DNA of 64,000 nucleotides from Burkholderiales bacterium (GTDB taxonomy: Bacteria > Pseudomonadota > Gammaproteobacteria > Burkholderiales > JAHFRG01): contig DASZZH010000041.1 in the NCBI GenBank assembly GCA_035543335.1, forward strand, positions 1-64,000, in the 5' to 3' direction. Position 1 is the stretch's first letter, and each line of letters opens with the position of its first letter. A program made the translations under genes and the position numbers. This document shows positions 17,703 through 27,754 of this stretch, piece after piece. The notes under the pieces were generated by a model. It was not told the origin of the DNA. It worked only from the letters and a program-made list of their open reading frames with translations, and did no database searches.

Positions 17703-20700
17703 ATGCCGAAAAGAACCGACATCAAAAGCATCCTGATCATAGGCGCCGGCCCCATCATCATCGGCCAGGCGTGCGAGTTCGATTATTCCGGGGCGCAGGC
17801 GTGCAAGGCGCTTAAAGAAGAAGGCTACCGGGTGATTCTGGTTAATTCCAATCCGGCGACCATCATGACCGACCCGGAAGTAGCGGATGCCACCTACATC
17901 GAGCCCATCAACTGGCCGATGCTGGAAAAAATCATCGCCATTGAGCGTCCGAACGCGCTGCTTCCCACCATGGGCGGACAGACCGCTTTGAACTGCGCGC
18001 TCGATCTGGCCAAGCATGGTGTTTTGGAAAAATACGGCGTGGAATTTATTGGCGCGTCGCGCGAAGCGATTGACAAGGCCGAGGACCGCGAGAAATTCAA
18101 GCTGGCCATGACCCGGATCGGTTTGTCGTCTCCACGCTCGGCGATTGCTCACAGCATGGAAGAAGCGCTGCAAGTGCAGGCGATGGTGGGGTTCCCCACG
18201 GTGGTCCGCCCTTCGTTCACTTTAGGCGGCACCGGCGGCGGAATCGCCTACAACCGGGAAGAACTCATCACCATCTGCGAGCGCGGCCTCGAAGCCTCGC
18301 CGACCAAGGAGCTCTTGATCGAAGAATCGGTGATCGGCTGGAAGGAATTCGAGATGGAGGTGGTGCGCGACAAAAAAGACAACTGCATTATCGTCTGCTC
18401 CATCGAAAACCTCGATCCGATGGGCGTGCACACCGGAGATTCGATTACGGTGGCACCGGCGCAGACGCTTACCGACAAGGAATACCAGATCATGCGCGAC
18501 GCTTCGATTCGGGTGCTGCGCGAAATCGGTGTGGATACCGGCGGCTCAAATGTGCAGTTTGCCGTCAACCCCCGGGACGGGCGCATGCTGATTATCGAAA
18601 TGAACCCGCGCGTGTCGCGCTCAAGCGCGCTGGCCTCGAAAGCGACCGGCTTTCCGATTGCCAAGGTGGCGGCAAAGCTCGCGGTGGGGTACACGCTGGA
18701 TGAACTCAAAAACGAAATCACCGGCGGCGCGACTCCGGCTTCGTTCGAGCCGTCCATTGATTATGTGGTGACCAAAGTGCCGCGGTTTGCGTTTGAGAAA
18801 TTTCCACAGGCCGACAGCCGCTTGACTACCCAAATGAAATCGGTGGGCGAAGTCATGGCGATCGGCCGCACCTTCCAGGAATCGCTGCAAAAAGCCCTGC
18901 GCGGCCTGGAGACGGGCGCCGACGGCCTGGATGAAAAAACCGCCGAGCGCGACGTGATTGAAAACGAGCTGGGCGATGTCGGGCCCGAGCGTATCTGGTA
19001 TGTGGCCGACGCTTTTCGCTGCGGCATGACCATGGAGGAAGTGCACGGTTTGACGCGAATCGACCCGTGGTTTCTGGCGCAGATTGAAGATCTGGTGCGG
19101 CAGGAGCAGGCGCTTAAGGGCAAAACACTCGAGGCGTTGAGCGCGGAGCAATTGCGTGAGCTCAAGCGCAGCGGCTTTTCCGATGCGCGGCTGGCGAGAC
19201 TTCTCAACGCTACTGAAACTGCGGTGCGGCAAAAACGTTTGCGGCTGGGCGTGCGGCCGGTATACAAACGGGTGGACACCTGCGCCGCGGAATTCGCCAC
19301 GCGCACCGCCTACATGTATTCCACTTACGAAGAGGAATGCGAGGCGCAGCCCACCAGCAAGCGCAAGATCATGGTGCTGGGCGGCGGGCCCAACCGCATC
19401 GGGCAAGGCATCGAGTTCGATTATTGCTGCGTGCACGCCGCGCTGGCGTTGCGCGAAGACGGGTTTGAGACCATCATGGTCAACTGCAACCCTGAAACCG
19501 TTTCCACCGATTACGATACCTCCGACCGCCTGTATTTTGAGCCATTGACGCTGGAAGACGTGCTCGAAATCGTGCACGTGGAAAAGCCGGAAGGAGTGAT
19601 CGTGCAATACGGCGGGCAAACGCCGCTGAAACTGGCGCGCAATCTCGAAGCGAACGGCGTGCTCATCATCGGCACGTCTCCCGACATGATTGACTGCGCG
19701 GAAGACCGCGAGCGCTTCCAGAAAATGCTGAATGAGCTCAAGCTCAAGCAGCCGCCCAACCGCTCCGCGCGCACGCCGCAGGACGCTTTGCGCCTGGCCG
19801 AGGAAATCGGCTATCCGCTGGTGGTGCGGCCGTCCTATGTGCTGGGCGGGCGCGCCATGGAAATCGTGCACGAACAAGGCGATCTTGAGCGTTACATGCG
19901 CGAAGCGGTGAAAGTTTCCAACGATTCGCCGGTATTGCTCGATCGTTATCTCACCGACGCCATCGAAGTGGACGTGGATGCGGTGTGCGATGGCAAGCGG
20001 GTGCTGATCGGCGGCATCATGGAACACATCGAGCAGGCGGGCGTGCATTCCGGCGATTCCGCATGTTCCCTGCCGCCGTTCAGTTTGAGTAATGCATTGC
20101 AGGACGAACTGCGCCGGCAAACGACGGCGATGGCGCATGCGCTCAAGGTGGTGGGGCTGATGAACGTGCAATACGCGATTCAAGGCGACACGGTTTATGT
20201 GCTGGAAGTCAATCCGCGCGCCTCGCGCACCGTGCCCTTTGTGTCGAAAGCCACCGGTTTGCCGCTGGCCAAAATCGCGGCGCGCTGCATGGTCGGGCGC
20301 ACGCTGGAAGAGCAGGGCGTGACGCAAGAAGTGATTCCGCCGTATTACTCCGTGAAGGAAGCGGTGTTCCCGTTTATCAAATTCCCGGGCGTGGACAGTA
20401 TTCTTGGGCCGGAAATGAAATCCACCGGTGAAGTGATGGGCGTGGGCGCCACCTTTGCCGAGGCGTTTGTGAAATCGCAAATCGCGGCGGGGGAGAAACT
20501 CCCTTCTTCCGGGAGGGTGTTCATCAGCGTGAGAAACGCCGACAAGCCGCGCACCGTCGAAATCGCGCAAATCCTGCAGAATCTGGGCTTCAGCCTGGTG
20601 GCGACGCGCGGCACCGCCGCCACGCTGGCTGCTGCCGGCATCAAGGTCACGCCGGTCAACAAGGTCGCAGAAGGCCGGCCGCACATCGTGGATATGATCA

Positions 20701-20912
20701 AGAACGGTGAAATCGACCTGATTATCAACACCGTGGAAGACAAGCGCGCGGTGCATGATTCGTATTCGATACGCCACGCCGCGCTACAGCGGCGGGTGAC
20801 GTATTACACCACGCTCGCCGGCGCGCGCGCGGCGTGCACCGGCATTCAGCACATGCGGGAAATGCGGCCGTATGAACTGCAGGGGCTGCACCGCGGCCTG
20901 GCGGCGCGCTGA
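17703..20912 (+). CDS. carB: Carbamoyl-phosphate synthase large subunit CarB
   Basis: CarB makes carbamoyl phosphate from bicarbonate, ammonia and two ATP. The 1069-residue protein has the normal duplicated layout: first ATP-grasp half with [20 protein letters not shown] at the N-terminus, oligomerisation domain around 400-550, second ATP-grasp half with [20 protein letters not shown], and a C-terminal methylglyoxal synthase-like allosteric domain ([30 protein letters not shown]). Metal- and ATP-site segments such as [20 protein letters not shown] are intact in both halves. It follows carA after 65 bases filled by the inverted repeat. Confidence 0.98.
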   Translation: MPKRTDIKSILIIGAGPIIIGQACEFDYSGAQACKALKEEGYRVILVNSNPATIMTDPEVADATYIEPINWPMLEKIIAIERPNALLPTMGGQTALNCALDLAKHGVLEKYGVEFIGASREAIDKAEDREKFKLAMTRIGLSSPRSAIAHSMEEALQVQAMVGFPTVVRPSFTLGGTGGGIAYNREELITICERGLEASPTKELLIEESVIGWKEFEMEVVRDKKDNCIIVCSIENLDPMGVHTGDSITVAPAQTLTDKEYQIMRDASIRVLREIGVDTGGSNVQFAVNPRDGRMLIIEMNPRVSRSSALASKATGFPIAKVAAKLAVGYTLDELKNEITGGATPASFEPSIDYVVTKVPRFAFEKFPQADSRLTTQMKSVGEVMAIGRTFQESLQKALRGLETGADGLDEKTAERDVIENELGDVGPERIWYVADAFRCGMTMEEVHGLTRIDPWFLAQIEDLVRQEQALKGKTLEALSAEQLRELKRSGFSDARLARLLNATETAVRQKRLRLGVRPVYKRVDTCAAEFATRTAYMYSTYEEECEAQPTSKRKIMVLGGGPNRIGQGIEFDYCCVHAALALREDGFETIMVNCNPETVSTDYDTSDRLYFEPLTLEDVLEIVHVEKPEGVIVQYGGQTPLKLARNLEANGVLIIGTSPDMIDCAEDRERFQKMLNELKLKQPPNRSARTPQDALRLAEEIGYPLVVRPSYVLGGRAMEIVHEQGDLERYMREAVKVSNDSPVLLDRYLTDAIEVDVDAVCDGKRVLIGGIMEHIEQAGVHSGDSACSLPPFSLSNALQDELRRQTTAMAHALKVVGLMNVQYAIQGDTVYVLEVNPRASRTVPFVSKATGLPLAKIAARCMVGRTLEEQGVTQEVIPPYYSVKEAVFPFIKFPGVDSILGPEMKSTGEVMGVGATFAEAFVKSQIAAGEKLPSSGRVFISVRNADKPRTVEIAQILQNLGFSLVATRGTAATLAAAGIKVTPVNKVAEGRPHIVDMIKNGEIDLIINTVEDKRAVHDSYSIRHAALQRRVTYYTTLAGARAACTGIQHMREMRPYELQGLHRGLAAR

Positions 20913-20919
20913 GAAGCTA

Positions 20920-20962
20920 GAACCTATCTCATAAATGATCGCGCGATAGGTTCTTTGATTTT
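20920..20962 (+). terminator. Probable rho-independent terminator after carB
   Basis: GAACCTATC (20920-20928) pairs with GATAGGTTC (20945-20953) around a 16-base loop and is followed by TTTGATTTTT. It lies 8 bases after the carB stop and separates carAB from greA. Confidence 0.55.
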
Positions 20963-21031
20963 TCCCCTGAATACCGCTATAAATAGACGATAAACAAAGC
21001 ATTCCTGATACAGAGGGTACGACGGATCGCG

Positions 21032-21508
21032 GTGAACAAAATCCCATTGACTGTGAGCGGGGCCGAAAAGCTTCGCAGCGAGTTGCAGCAACTCAAAACG
21101 GTGCAGCGGCCGGCGGTGATTGCCGCCATCGCCGAGGCACGCACCCACGGTGACCTTTCCGAAAACGCCGAATACCACGCCGCCAAGGAAAGACAAAGTT
21201 TCATCGAGGGGCGCATCGTCGAGCTTGAGACGAAACTCTCCAACGCCCAGATCATCGATCCCGCGCTGCTGGATGCGGACGGATGTTGCGTGTTTGGCGC
21301 CACCGTCGAACTGGAAGACATGGGCGGCGGGGGCACCCTGACTTACCAGATCGTCGGCGACGACGAGGCGGAGATCAAGCACGGCAAGATTTCCATCAGC
21401 TCGCCGATTGCGCGCGCTTTAATCGGCAAATACCCCGGCGACGTGGCGGAAGTACAGGCGCCGGGCGGGGTGCGCCAGTATGAAATCCTCGACGTGAAAT
21501 ATATTTAA
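21032..21508 (+). CDS. greA: Transcription elongation factor GreA
   Basis: GreA enters the RNA polymerase secondary channel and stimulates cleavage of backtracked transcripts. The 158-residue protein has the N-terminal coiled-coil with the tip acidic residues in [18 protein letters not shown]. The C-terminal FKBP-like domain includes GATVELED and [17 protein letters not shown]. Start is GTG at 21032. In betaproteobacteria greA commonly follows carB, as here. Confidence 0.97.
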   Translation: MNKIPLTVSGAEKLRSELQQLKTVQRPAVIAAIAEARTHGDLSENAEYHAAKERQSFIEGRIVELETKLSNAQIIDPALLDADGCCVFGATVELEDMGGGGTLTYQIVGDDEAEIKHGKISISSPIARALIGKYPGDVAEVQAPGGVRQYEILDVKYI

Positions 21509-21518
21509 GGGGGCCACC

Positions 21519-21980
21519 GTGAGTGATCTTGCCGACAGCCTGCACTGGATAGCAGTAACCCTTTGGGTCGGCGCCTTGTGGGCGGTGGGTTACATCGCTG
21601 CGCCTGTTCTCTTTTATTTTCTCGACGACCGCGCGCTGGCGGGGACGCTCGCCGCAAGGATGTTCACCCTGGTGGCCTATGTGGGGATGGCCTGCGGCGC
21701 GTATTTGTTGTTGTTCCGCGTCATCCGGCAGGGGGTGTATTCGCTCAAGCAATGGTTTTTCTGGATTACGCTCTTGATGCTGCTGCTCACGCTGATCGGG
21801 TACTTCGGCGTGCAGCCGGTCATGGAAAGCCTGAAACAGCAGTCGCTGGCGAAGGAAATCGTGGAAAGCGCGTTCAAGGACCGCTTTGCCACCTGGCACG
21901 GTGTGGGCAACGTGCTTTATCTCATGGAAAGCGCGCTGGGGCTGGCGCTGGTGCTGCTGCAGCCCAAAGCGGCGCCCTAG
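21519..21980 (+). CDS. DUF4149 integral membrane protein
   Basis: A 153-residue membrane protein with about four transmembrane helices: WIAVTLWVGALWAVGYIAAP near residue 10, a second around 48-68, a third around 82-100 and a last near 132-148. The N-terminal LHWIAVTLWVGALW and the later FATWHGVGNVLYL are typical of the DUF4149 family, which regularly sits between greA and yhbY in betaproteobacteria. Function is unknown. Start is GTG at 21519 with GGGGG upstream, 10 bases after greA. Confidence 0.85.
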   Translation: MSDLADSLHWIAVTLWVGALWAVGYIAAPVLFYFLDDRALAGTLAARMFTLVAYVGMACGAYLLLFRVIRQGVYSLKQWFFWITLLMLLLTLIGYFGVQPVMESLKQQSLAKEIVESAFKDRFATWHGVGNVLYLMESALGLALVLLQPKAAP

Positions 21981-21993
21981 AGGGAACCGTTAT

Positions 21994-22332
21994 CTATCGT
22001 GCTCGCGGCTCTTGGCGTCTTTTGCCGGGCTTGGCGCGCGGTTTTTTCGCTGGCTTGGCCTCCGGTGTTTTGCGGTAAATGACGAGTATTTTGCCGATGT
22101 GCTGCACCGGGGCTGCATTAAGGCTGGTGCAAATTTCTTCCAGCGCGTTTTCCCGCCGCGCGCGATCTTCTCCCGCAACCTTGACCTTGATCAATTCATG
22201 GTGGTTGAGGCTCAGGTCGATTTCCCGCATCACGGCGGGCGTAAGACCGCTTTCGCCGATGATCACCACCGGCTTGAGTGCGTGCGCCTTGGCGCGCAAT
22301 GAGCGGCGTTCACCGGGATTAAGTGTTGGCAT
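21994..22332 (-). CDS. yhbY: YhbY-type CRM domain RNA-binding protein
   Basis: YhbY is a ribosome-assembly factor with a CRM domain that associates with pre-50S particles. The 112-residue protein begins MPTLNPGERRSLRAKAHALK and contains the VIIGESGLTPAV loop, the equivalent of the GxxG RNA-binding motif. The C-terminus is a Lys/Arg/Pro-rich tail. I used the ATG at 22332, which has GAGGAAAT before it; the open frame extends to 22401. It is divergent from rlmE, the standard arrangement. Confidence 0.92.
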   Translation of the reverse strand: MPTLNPGERRSLRAKAHALKPVVIIGESGLTPAVMREIDLSLNHHELIKVKVAGEDRARRENALEEICTSLNAAPVQHIGKILVIYRKTPEAKPAKKPRAKPGKRRQEPRAR

Positions 22333-22359
22333 GATTTCCTCAACAGGCAAGTCTAGCGA

Positions 22360-22983
22360 ATGAAGCGCTCCAAAACCAGCAGCGCCTGGATGCGCGAGCA
22401 TGTCAATGACCTTTACGTGAAGCGCGCCAAACAGAAAGGCTTCCGCTCGCGCGCCGCCTTCAAGCTGCTGGAAATCGACGCGCGCGACAAGTTGCTCTCG
22501 CCGGGCCTGACCGTGGTGGAACTCGGCGCGGCGCCCGGCGGCTGGACGCAGGTGGTGGCGGAGAAGGTGGGCCCGCGCGGCAGGGTGATTGCGCTGGATA
22601 TGCTGGAAATACGGCCAGTTGCTGGCGTGGATTTCATTCAGGGCGATTTTCGCGAAGAGGTGGTCTTGCAGGAACTGCGCCGCAGGCTGCAGGGAAAAAC
22701 CGCGGACCTTGTAATTTCCGACATGGCGCCCAATGTTAGCGGTGTGGCAAGCAGCGACCAGGCGCGCGTGGTGGAATTGGCCTTACTGGCGCTGAAATTT
22801 GCAGAGAATGTGCTGCAACCGCAAGGTAAGCTGCTGGTCAAACTCTTCCAGGGCGAAGCATTTGAGCAATTTGTTGCCGCGATGCGCCGCAGCTTCAAAG
22901 AGGTGGTTTCGCGCAAACCCAAGGCCTCGCGCGACCGATCGAGTGAAATCTACCTGCTGGGCAAGGGCTTAAGGAACCTCTGA
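22360..22983 (+). CDS. rlmE: 23S rRNA 2'-O-methyltransferase RlmE (FtsJ)
   Basis: RlmE methylates the 2'-OH of U2552 in 23S rRNA late in 50S assembly. The 207-residue protein has the basic N-terminus (SSAWMREHVNDLYVKRAKQK), SAM motif VVELGAAPGGWTQVV near residue 52, catalytic Asp in DLVISDMAPNVSG, and Lys in GKLLVKLFQG, giving the K-D-K-E tetrad of the family. The final residues LRNL and the TGA stop come from the terminal inverted repeat of the dispersed element that begins at 22973. ftsH follows, as is usual. Confidence 0.96.
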   Translation: MKRSKTSSAWMREHVNDLYVKRAKQKGFRSRAAFKLLEIDARDKLLSPGLTVVELGAAPGGWTQVVAEKVGPRGRVIALDMLEIRPVAGVDFIQGDFREEVVLQELRRRLQGKTADLVISDMAPNVSGVASSDQARVVELALLALKFAENVLQPQGKLLVKLFQGEAFEQFVAAMRRSFKEVVSRKPKASRDRSSEIYLLGKGLRNL

Positions 22984-23248
22984 TTAAGTCCTCCGCAGAT
23001 TGCGTTGCAGGCAAAATGTGGACGGATGCGAGGCGCGCGACGAAGGTCGTAGCCCGGACTACGAAGCCGAGGAGCGCAACGACGCAGATGCCGTATTTTG
23101 CCGCAACCCGGAGGGACGGGGCTTGTCCGGGCGGGTCTGCTTTGTCGCTCGGCTTGCCAAGGGGGATGACCCTTGGCAGCGCCTCGCTTCGCGCACCCCA
23201 TCCCGGAAAGCCACCGTCGCAACCGCGTGGGATTTAATCAGAGGTTCC
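22973..23248 (+). repeat. Dispersed element with 19-bp terminal inverted repeats, copy 1
   Basis: 276 bases bounded by GGAACCTCTGATTAAGTCC (22973-22991) and its complement with one mismatch (23230-23248). The interior is closely related to the second copy at 46756-47247 read on the opposite strand, for example GCAACCCGGAGGGACGG and CTCGGCTTGCCAAGGGGG. There is no transposase gene, so it would be non-autonomous. It overlaps the last 11 bases of rlmE and separates rlmE from ftsH. Confidence 0.85.
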
Positions 23249-23261
23249 ATGGCCCAAGGGA

Positions 23262-23291
23262 CTGACACTGGACGGGAAATAGGGATAGAAT
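23262..23291 (+). promoter_or_regulatory. Candidate ftsH promoter
   Basis: CTGACA (23262-23267) and TAGAAT (23286-23291) with an 18-base spacer lie between the dispersed element and ftsH, about 40 bases before the start. The match is moderate. A heat-shock promoter would be expected for ftsH, but I could not see one clearly. Confidence 0.35.
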
Positions 23292-23332
23292 AGGTCTGGC
23301 TAACTTTCATTTTTTGGATTTCAGGAGCGAAT

Positions 23333-25222
23333 TTGAACAATTTAGTCAAAAATCTGGCGATCTGGCTGGTGATTGCGCTGGTATTGATGACCGTCTTTAA
23401 CCAATTCAGCCAGCGGCAAGCGGCGCAAACGCCGATGGAGTATTCGCAATTCATCGACGAGGTGAAACAGGGCCACATCGCCAAGGTCACCATCGAAGGC
23501 CGCACCCTGAAAGGGGTAAAGACCGACGGCAAGCGGTTCGTCACCTATTCGCCTTCCGATCCCTGGCTGGTGAGCGATTTGCTCAAAAACGGCGTGATTA
23601 TCGAAGCCAAGCCGGATGAGGAGCCTTCGCTCCTGGTGAACATCTTCGTTTCCTGGTTCCCGATGCTGCTGCTTATCGGCGTGTGGATTTTCTTCATGCG
23701 CCAGATGCAGGGCGGCGGGCGCGGCGGCGCATTTTCCTTCGGCAAGAGCCGCGCGCGCATGATGGATGAAAGCAATAATCAAGTCACATTCGCCGATGTC
23801 GCCGGCTGCGAGGAAGCCAAGGAAGAAGTCTCCGAACTCGTCGATTTCCTGCGCGATCCAAGCAAGTTCCAGAAGCTGGGTGGACGCATTCCGAGGGGCG
23901 TCTTGATGGTGGGCAACCCCGGTACCGGCAAGACCTTGCTGGCGCGCGCCATCGCGGGTGAAGCCAAGGTGCCTTTCTTCAGCATCTCCGGCTCCGACTT
24001 CGTGGAAATGTTCGTCGGCGTGGGCGCGGCGCGCGTGCGCGACATGTTCGAGCAGGCGAAGAAACACGCGCCGTGCATCGTGTTCATCGATGAACTCGAC
24101 GCCGTGGGCCGCCAGCGTGGCGCGGGCTTGGGCGGCGGCAATGACGAGCGCGAGCAGACGCTGAACCAGCTGCTGGTCGAGATGGACGGGTTCGAGACCG
24201 GCGTCGGCGTGATCGTGATTGCAGCGACCAACCGTCCCGATGTGTTGGATCCGGCGCTGTTGCGCCCCGGCCGCTTTGACCGGCAGGTGGTGGTGCCGCT
24301 TCCCGACATCCGCGGCCGCGAGAAGATTCTCCTGGTGCACATGCGCAAAGTGCCGATTGCCCCCGACGTCAGGGCGGACATCCTGGCGCGCGGCACGCCT
24401 GGTTTTTCCGGCGCCGACTTGGCCAACTTGGTTAACGAAGCGGCGCTGTTCGCGGCGCGGTTCAACAAGCGCCTGGTGGACATGGACGACTTCGAGCGCG
24501 CCAAGGACAAGGTCATCATGGGCGCCGAGCGCCGCTCGATGGTCATGCCCGAGCACGAGCGCCGCAATACCGCTTACCACGAATCGGGCCATGCGGTGGT
24601 AGCGAAGCTTTTGCCCAAAACCGACCCGGTGCACAAGGTCACCATCATTCCTCGTGGCCGCGCTCTTGGGGTCACGATGCAGCTGCCGCAGGAAGACCGT
24701 TACAGCTTAGACCGCGAGCATATTCTGCAAAATATTTCGGTGCTGTTCGGCGGACGCATCGCCGAGGAAGTGTTCATAGGGCAGATGACCACCGGCGCGT
24801 CCAACGATTTCGAACGCGCCACCGAAATGGCGCGCAACATGGTGACGCGCTGGGGCATGAGCGAATCCCTGGGCCCGATGGTGTACGGCGAGAACGAGGG
24901 CGAGGTGTTCCTTGGCCGTTCCATCACCACACACAAAAATGTTTCCGAAACGACGATGCAGAAAGTAGATGCCGAAATCCGTCGCATCATCGACCAGCAA
25001 TATACGCTGGCGCGCAAACTGATCGAGGAAAACCGCGACAAGGTAGAAGCGATGGCGAAAGCCCTCCTGGAATGGGAGACCATTGACTCCGACCAGATCA
25101 ACGATATCATGGAAGGCCGCCCGCCGCGGCCGCCTAAACCGGTGCAGCCTCCGCAACCCAGCCAGGACATCCCACCGGCGGGCGGAACCGCTACCACCCA
25201 GCAGCCGGCACGGGAAACCTGA
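23333..25222 (+). CDS. ftsH: ATP-dependent zinc metalloprotease FtsH
   Basis: FtsH is the membrane-anchored AAA+ protease that removes misassembled membrane proteins and short-lived regulators. The 629-residue protein has two transmembrane helices (residues about 7-24 and 102-122) around a periplasmic domain. The AAA module has Walker A GNPGTGKT near 195, Walker [12 protein letters not shown] and [22 protein letters not shown]. The zinc site is HESGH near 418. The tail is Pro/Gln-rich. Start is TTG at 23333 with AGGAG just upstream, and the sequence [12 protein letters not shown] fits family N-termini. Confidence 0.97.
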   Translation: MNNLVKNLAIWLVIALVLMTVFNQFSQRQAAQTPMEYSQFIDEVKQGHIAKVTIEGRTLKGVKTDGKRFVTYSPSDPWLVSDLLKNGVIIEAKPDEEPSLLVNIFVSWFPMLLLIGVWIFFMRQMQGGGRGGAFSFGKSRARMMDESNNQVTFADVAGCEEAKEEVSELVDFLRDPSKFQKLGGRIPRGVLMVGNPGTGKTLLARAIAGEAKVPFFSISGSDFVEMFVGVGAARVRDMFEQAKKHAPCIVFIDELDAVGRQRGAGLGGGNDEREQTLNQLLVEMDGFETGVGVIVIAATNRPDVLDPALLRPGRFDRQVVVPLPDIRGREKILLVHMRKVPIAPDVRADILARGTPGFSGADLANLVNEAALFAARFNKRLVDMDDFERAKDKVIMGAERRSMVMPEHERRNTAYHESGHAVVAKLLPKTDPVHKVTIIPRGRALGVTMQLPQEDRYSLDREHILQNISVLFGGRIAEEVFIGQMTTGASNDFERATEMARNMVTRWGMSESLGPMVYGENEGEVFLGRSITTHKNVSETTMQKVDAEIRRIIDQQYTLARKLIEENRDKVEAMAKALLEWETIDSDQINDIMEGRPPRPPKPVQPPQPSQDIPPAGGTATTQQPARET

Positions 25223-25228
25223 GATTCC

Positions 25229-25304
25229 AGGGGTCAGGGATTAGGGAATAGGCAAGGCTCTGAGCTCGAATTTTCTAGCCCCTAGCCTCTAGTCCTTAAC
25301 CCCT
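25229..25304. repeat. Word-repeat inverted repeat between ftsH and folP
   Basis: Left arm 25229-25252 (AGGGGTCAGGGATTAGGGAA) pairs imperfectly with right arm 25276-25304 (CTAGCCTCTAGTCCTTAACC). The word is close to GGGRTTAG. The right arm ends at the base before the folP ATG. The repeat at 28883-28977 uses the same words. Confidence 0.8.
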
Positions 25305-26132
25305 ATGTTTTTCCGGTGCGGCAAATTCAGTTTGTCCCTCTCCCGTCCCCTGATCATGGGGATAGTCAACGTCACACCCGATTCATTTTCCGATGGCGGC
25401 AAGTTGGTCTCGACACCGGCCGCCATCAATCACGCCAAACAACTGGTCGAGGAGGGCGCGGATATTCTGGACATCGGCGGTGAATCCACCCGTCCGGGTG
25501 CGGAACCCGTAAACCTGGATGAGGAATTACAGCGGGTATTGCCGGTGCTGGAAGGATTAAAAGGCGTTAATGTTCCCGTCTCCGTGGACACCTATAAACC
25601 CGAAGTGATGCGGGCGGCAATCTCCGCAGGAGCGTCCATGATCAATGATGTCAACGCCCTGCTGGCACCGGGGGCGATGGAATCGGTCGCCGCATCCGAC
25701 ACCGCCGTGTGCCTGATGCACAAGCAGGGCGAGCCCAAGACCATGCAGCAAAACCCGCAGTACGAAGATGTGCTCACTGAGGTTGCCGATTTTCTTAAGG
25801 CAAGGGTCGCGGCGGCAGAGGCCGCGGGCGTGGCCAGGGAGCGCATCTGCATTGATCCGGGCATCGGTTTTGGCAAGAACCTCGAGCATAATCTGGCCTT
25901 GCTGAAGAATATCAGCCGCTTGAAATCGATTGGCGTGCCGGTGTTGATCGGCGTGTCACGCAAATCGCTATTGGGAAAAATCCTCGGACTGGAAGTGTAC
26001 GACCGGGTGCAGGTGAGCGTGGTGGCGGCGATCCTTGCGGTGAGCCAAGGCGCGGCGATCGTGCGGGTGCACGATGTCAAGGCCACCAAAGATGCGCTTG
26101 CGGTGTATAGGGCGGTGAACAGTGAACAGTAA
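25305..26132 (+). CDS. folP: Dihydropteroate synthase FolP
   Basis: FolP condenses pABA with dihydropterin pyrophosphate in folate synthesis and is the sulfonamide target. The 275-residue TIM-barrel protein has signature 1 MGIVNVTPDSFSDGG near residue 20 and signature 2 GADILDIGGESTRPGAEPV near 55. Also present are DPGIGFGKNLEHNL, GVSRKSLLGKI and IVRVHDV near the end. The ATG at 25305 directly abuts the right arm of the inverted repeat and has no clear ribosome site. An internal start nearer MGIVNVTPD is possible. The last codons (VNSEQ) and the stop lie in the left arm of the next repeat. Confidence 0.95.
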   Translation: MFFRCGKFSLSLSRPLIMGIVNVTPDSFSDGGKLVSTPAAINHAKQLVEEGADILDIGGESTRPGAEPVNLDEELQRVLPVLEGLKGVNVPVSVDTYKPEVMRAAISAGASMINDVNALLAPGAMESVAASDTAVCLMHKQGEPKTMQQNPQYEDVLTEVADFLKARVAAAEAAGVARERICIDPGIGFGKNLEHNLALLKNISRLKSIGVPVLIGVSRKSLLGKILGLEVYDRVQVSVVAAILAVSQGAAIVRVHDVKATKDALAVYRAVNSEQ

Positions 26133-26183
26133 ATGGCAGGCGATGGGGGTTGACCGTTTGCTGTTTACTATTCACCATTCACC
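26114..26183. repeat. Word-repeat inverted repeat between folP and glmM
   Basis: Left arm 26114-26136 (GGTGAACAGTGAACAGTAAA) pairs with right arm 26161-26183 (TTTACTATTCACCATTCACC) over 23 bases with about five mismatches. The word is GTGAACA/GTGAATA. The folP stop codon TAA lies in the left arm. Confidence 0.85.
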
Positions 26184-26222
26184 TGTCTTTGGACGGATAA
26201 CAATCAAATCAGGAAAACGATT

Positions 26223-27578
26223 GTGGCTAGGAAATATTTCGGCACCGACGGCGTAAGGGGAACAGTGGGCGAGGCGCCCATCACCCCGGATTTTGTCATG
26301 CGCCTGGGCTACGCGGCGGGCAAGGTGATCGCGGGCATGAGCAAAAGCACTGCGGAGCGCGCCGCGGTGCTGATCGGCAAGGACACGCGTATTTCCGGCT
26401 ACATGCTGGAGTCTTCCCTCGAAGCCGGCCTTTCCGCGGCGGGCGTGGATGTGCTGCTGGTCGGGCCGATGCCGACGCCGGCTGTCGCCTATCTCACGCG
26501 CGCGTTGCGGCTCTCGGCGGGCATCGTGATTTCCGCCTCGCACAATCCGTATAACGATAACGGCATCAAGTTTTTCTCCGGCACAGGGCTGAAGCTGGCC
26601 GACGACATCGAGCTGGCCATCGAAACCGAGCTGGAAAAGCCACTCAACTGCAACGCCTCGGCGCAGCTCGGCAAGGCCAGGCGCATCGACGACGCTGCGG
26701 GCCGTTACATCGAATTCTGCAAAAGCACAGTTCCCTCCGATCTCGACCTGCGCGGCCTGCGCCTGGTGGTGGACACCGCGCATGGTGCGACTTACCACAT
26801 TGCGTCCCACGTGTTTCACGAACTCGGCGCCGACGTGATTGCGATTGGCAACCAGCCGGACGGCTTGAACATCAATCAGGAATGCGGCGCCGCTTATCCC
26901 GGGTCGCTGCTAGAGGCGGTCAAGGAACATCGAGCCGATCTTGGCATCGCGCTCGATGGCGACGGCGACCGCCTGTTGATGGCCGACGGCGGCGGCAAAA
27001 CCTATGACGGCGACCAGTTGCTCTTCGTCATCGCCAAACACCGCCAGCAGCAGGGTACGCTCAAGGGCGGCGTGGCGGGAACGGTCATGACCAATCTCGG
27101 CATGCAGCGCGCGCTGGAGAAACTGCGGGTAGCGTTTGCCCGCGCCGCCGTCGGCGACCGTTATGTGCTGGAGCTGTTGCTGGAAAAGGGCTGGCAGCTT
27201 GGCGGGGAAAATTCCGGCCATATCATCTGCCTCGACAAGCACACCACCGGCGACGGCATCATTTCCGCTTTGCAAGTGCTCTGTGCCTTGCGCGCTTACG
27301 ACAAGGGATTGGCTGAACTCACTCGTGATCTCGTGCTCTATCCGCAAGTGCTGGTGAACGTCAAAGTCGCGAAAGGATTCGATTTCCGTGAGCAACCGCC
27401 GGTGAAAGCGGCGCTCAACCGGGCCGAGGCGGATCTCGGCGATGAAGGCCGGGTGCTGTTGCGCGCTTCCGGCACCGAGCCGGTGGTGCGAGTAATGGTG
27501 GAAGGCCAGCCGCAGAACAAGGTCAAGCACTGGGCCGATACCATCGCCCAAGCGGTTCGCGAAGCCGCAGTGAAATAA
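26223..27578 (+). CDS. glmM: Phosphoglucosamine mutase GlmM
   Basis: GlmM converts glucosamine-6-phosphate to glucosamine-1-phosphate for UDP-GlcNAc, peptidoglycan and LPS. The 451-residue protein starts with [10 protein letters not shown]. It has the phosphoserine loop [19 protein letters not shown] near residue 100, the metal loop [12 protein letters not shown] near 240, the sugar-binding [12 protein letters not shown] near 325 and the phosphate-binding [17 protein letters not shown] near 415. Start is GTG at 26223. ftsH-folP-glmM is a conserved proteobacterial order. Confidence 0.97.
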   Translation: MARKYFGTDGVRGTVGEAPITPDFVMRLGYAAGKVIAGMSKSTAERAAVLIGKDTRISGYMLESSLEAGLSAAGVDVLLVGPMPTPAVAYLTRALRLSAGIVISASHNPYNDNGIKFFSGTGLKLADDIELAIETELEKPLNCNASAQLGKARRIDDAAGRYIEFCKSTVPSDLDLRGLRLVVDTAHGATYHIASHVFHELGADVIAIGNQPDGLNINQECGAAYPGSLLEAVKEHRADLGIALDGDGDRLLMADGGGKTYDGDQLLFVIAKHRQQQGTLKGGVAGTVMTNLGMQRALEKLRVAFARAAVGDRYVLELLLEKGWQLGGENSGHIICLDKHTTGDGIISALQVLCALRAYDKGLAELTRDLVLYPQVLVNVKVAKGFDFREQPPVKAALNRAEADLGDEGRVLLRASGTEPVVRVMVEGQPQNKVKHWADTIAQAVREAAVK

Positions 27579-27754
27579 CTTTTGGCTTTTTTATCTTGAA
27601 GCGTTGCGGGAATGCTCACACCCGCCGATGAAGTCCCACCTTCCTGTTCTCTCAATACTAAATCCGCTTGATTGCGGCGCGGATTTTCCCACTCAAAATT
27701 GACCCTCGGGTCATTCGCGAGTAAAATTTGAAAGGTTTATCGCCAAGGATACGG

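Noticed and set aside
18621-20777. 718-codon open frame on the minus strand
   Set aside because: Antisense of carB, whose motifs are intact throughout; the translation has no recognisable domain.
21519-22332. Operon of DUF4149 with yhbY
   Set aside because: yhbY is on the opposite strand and converges with the DUF4149 gene; it is divergent from rlmE instead.
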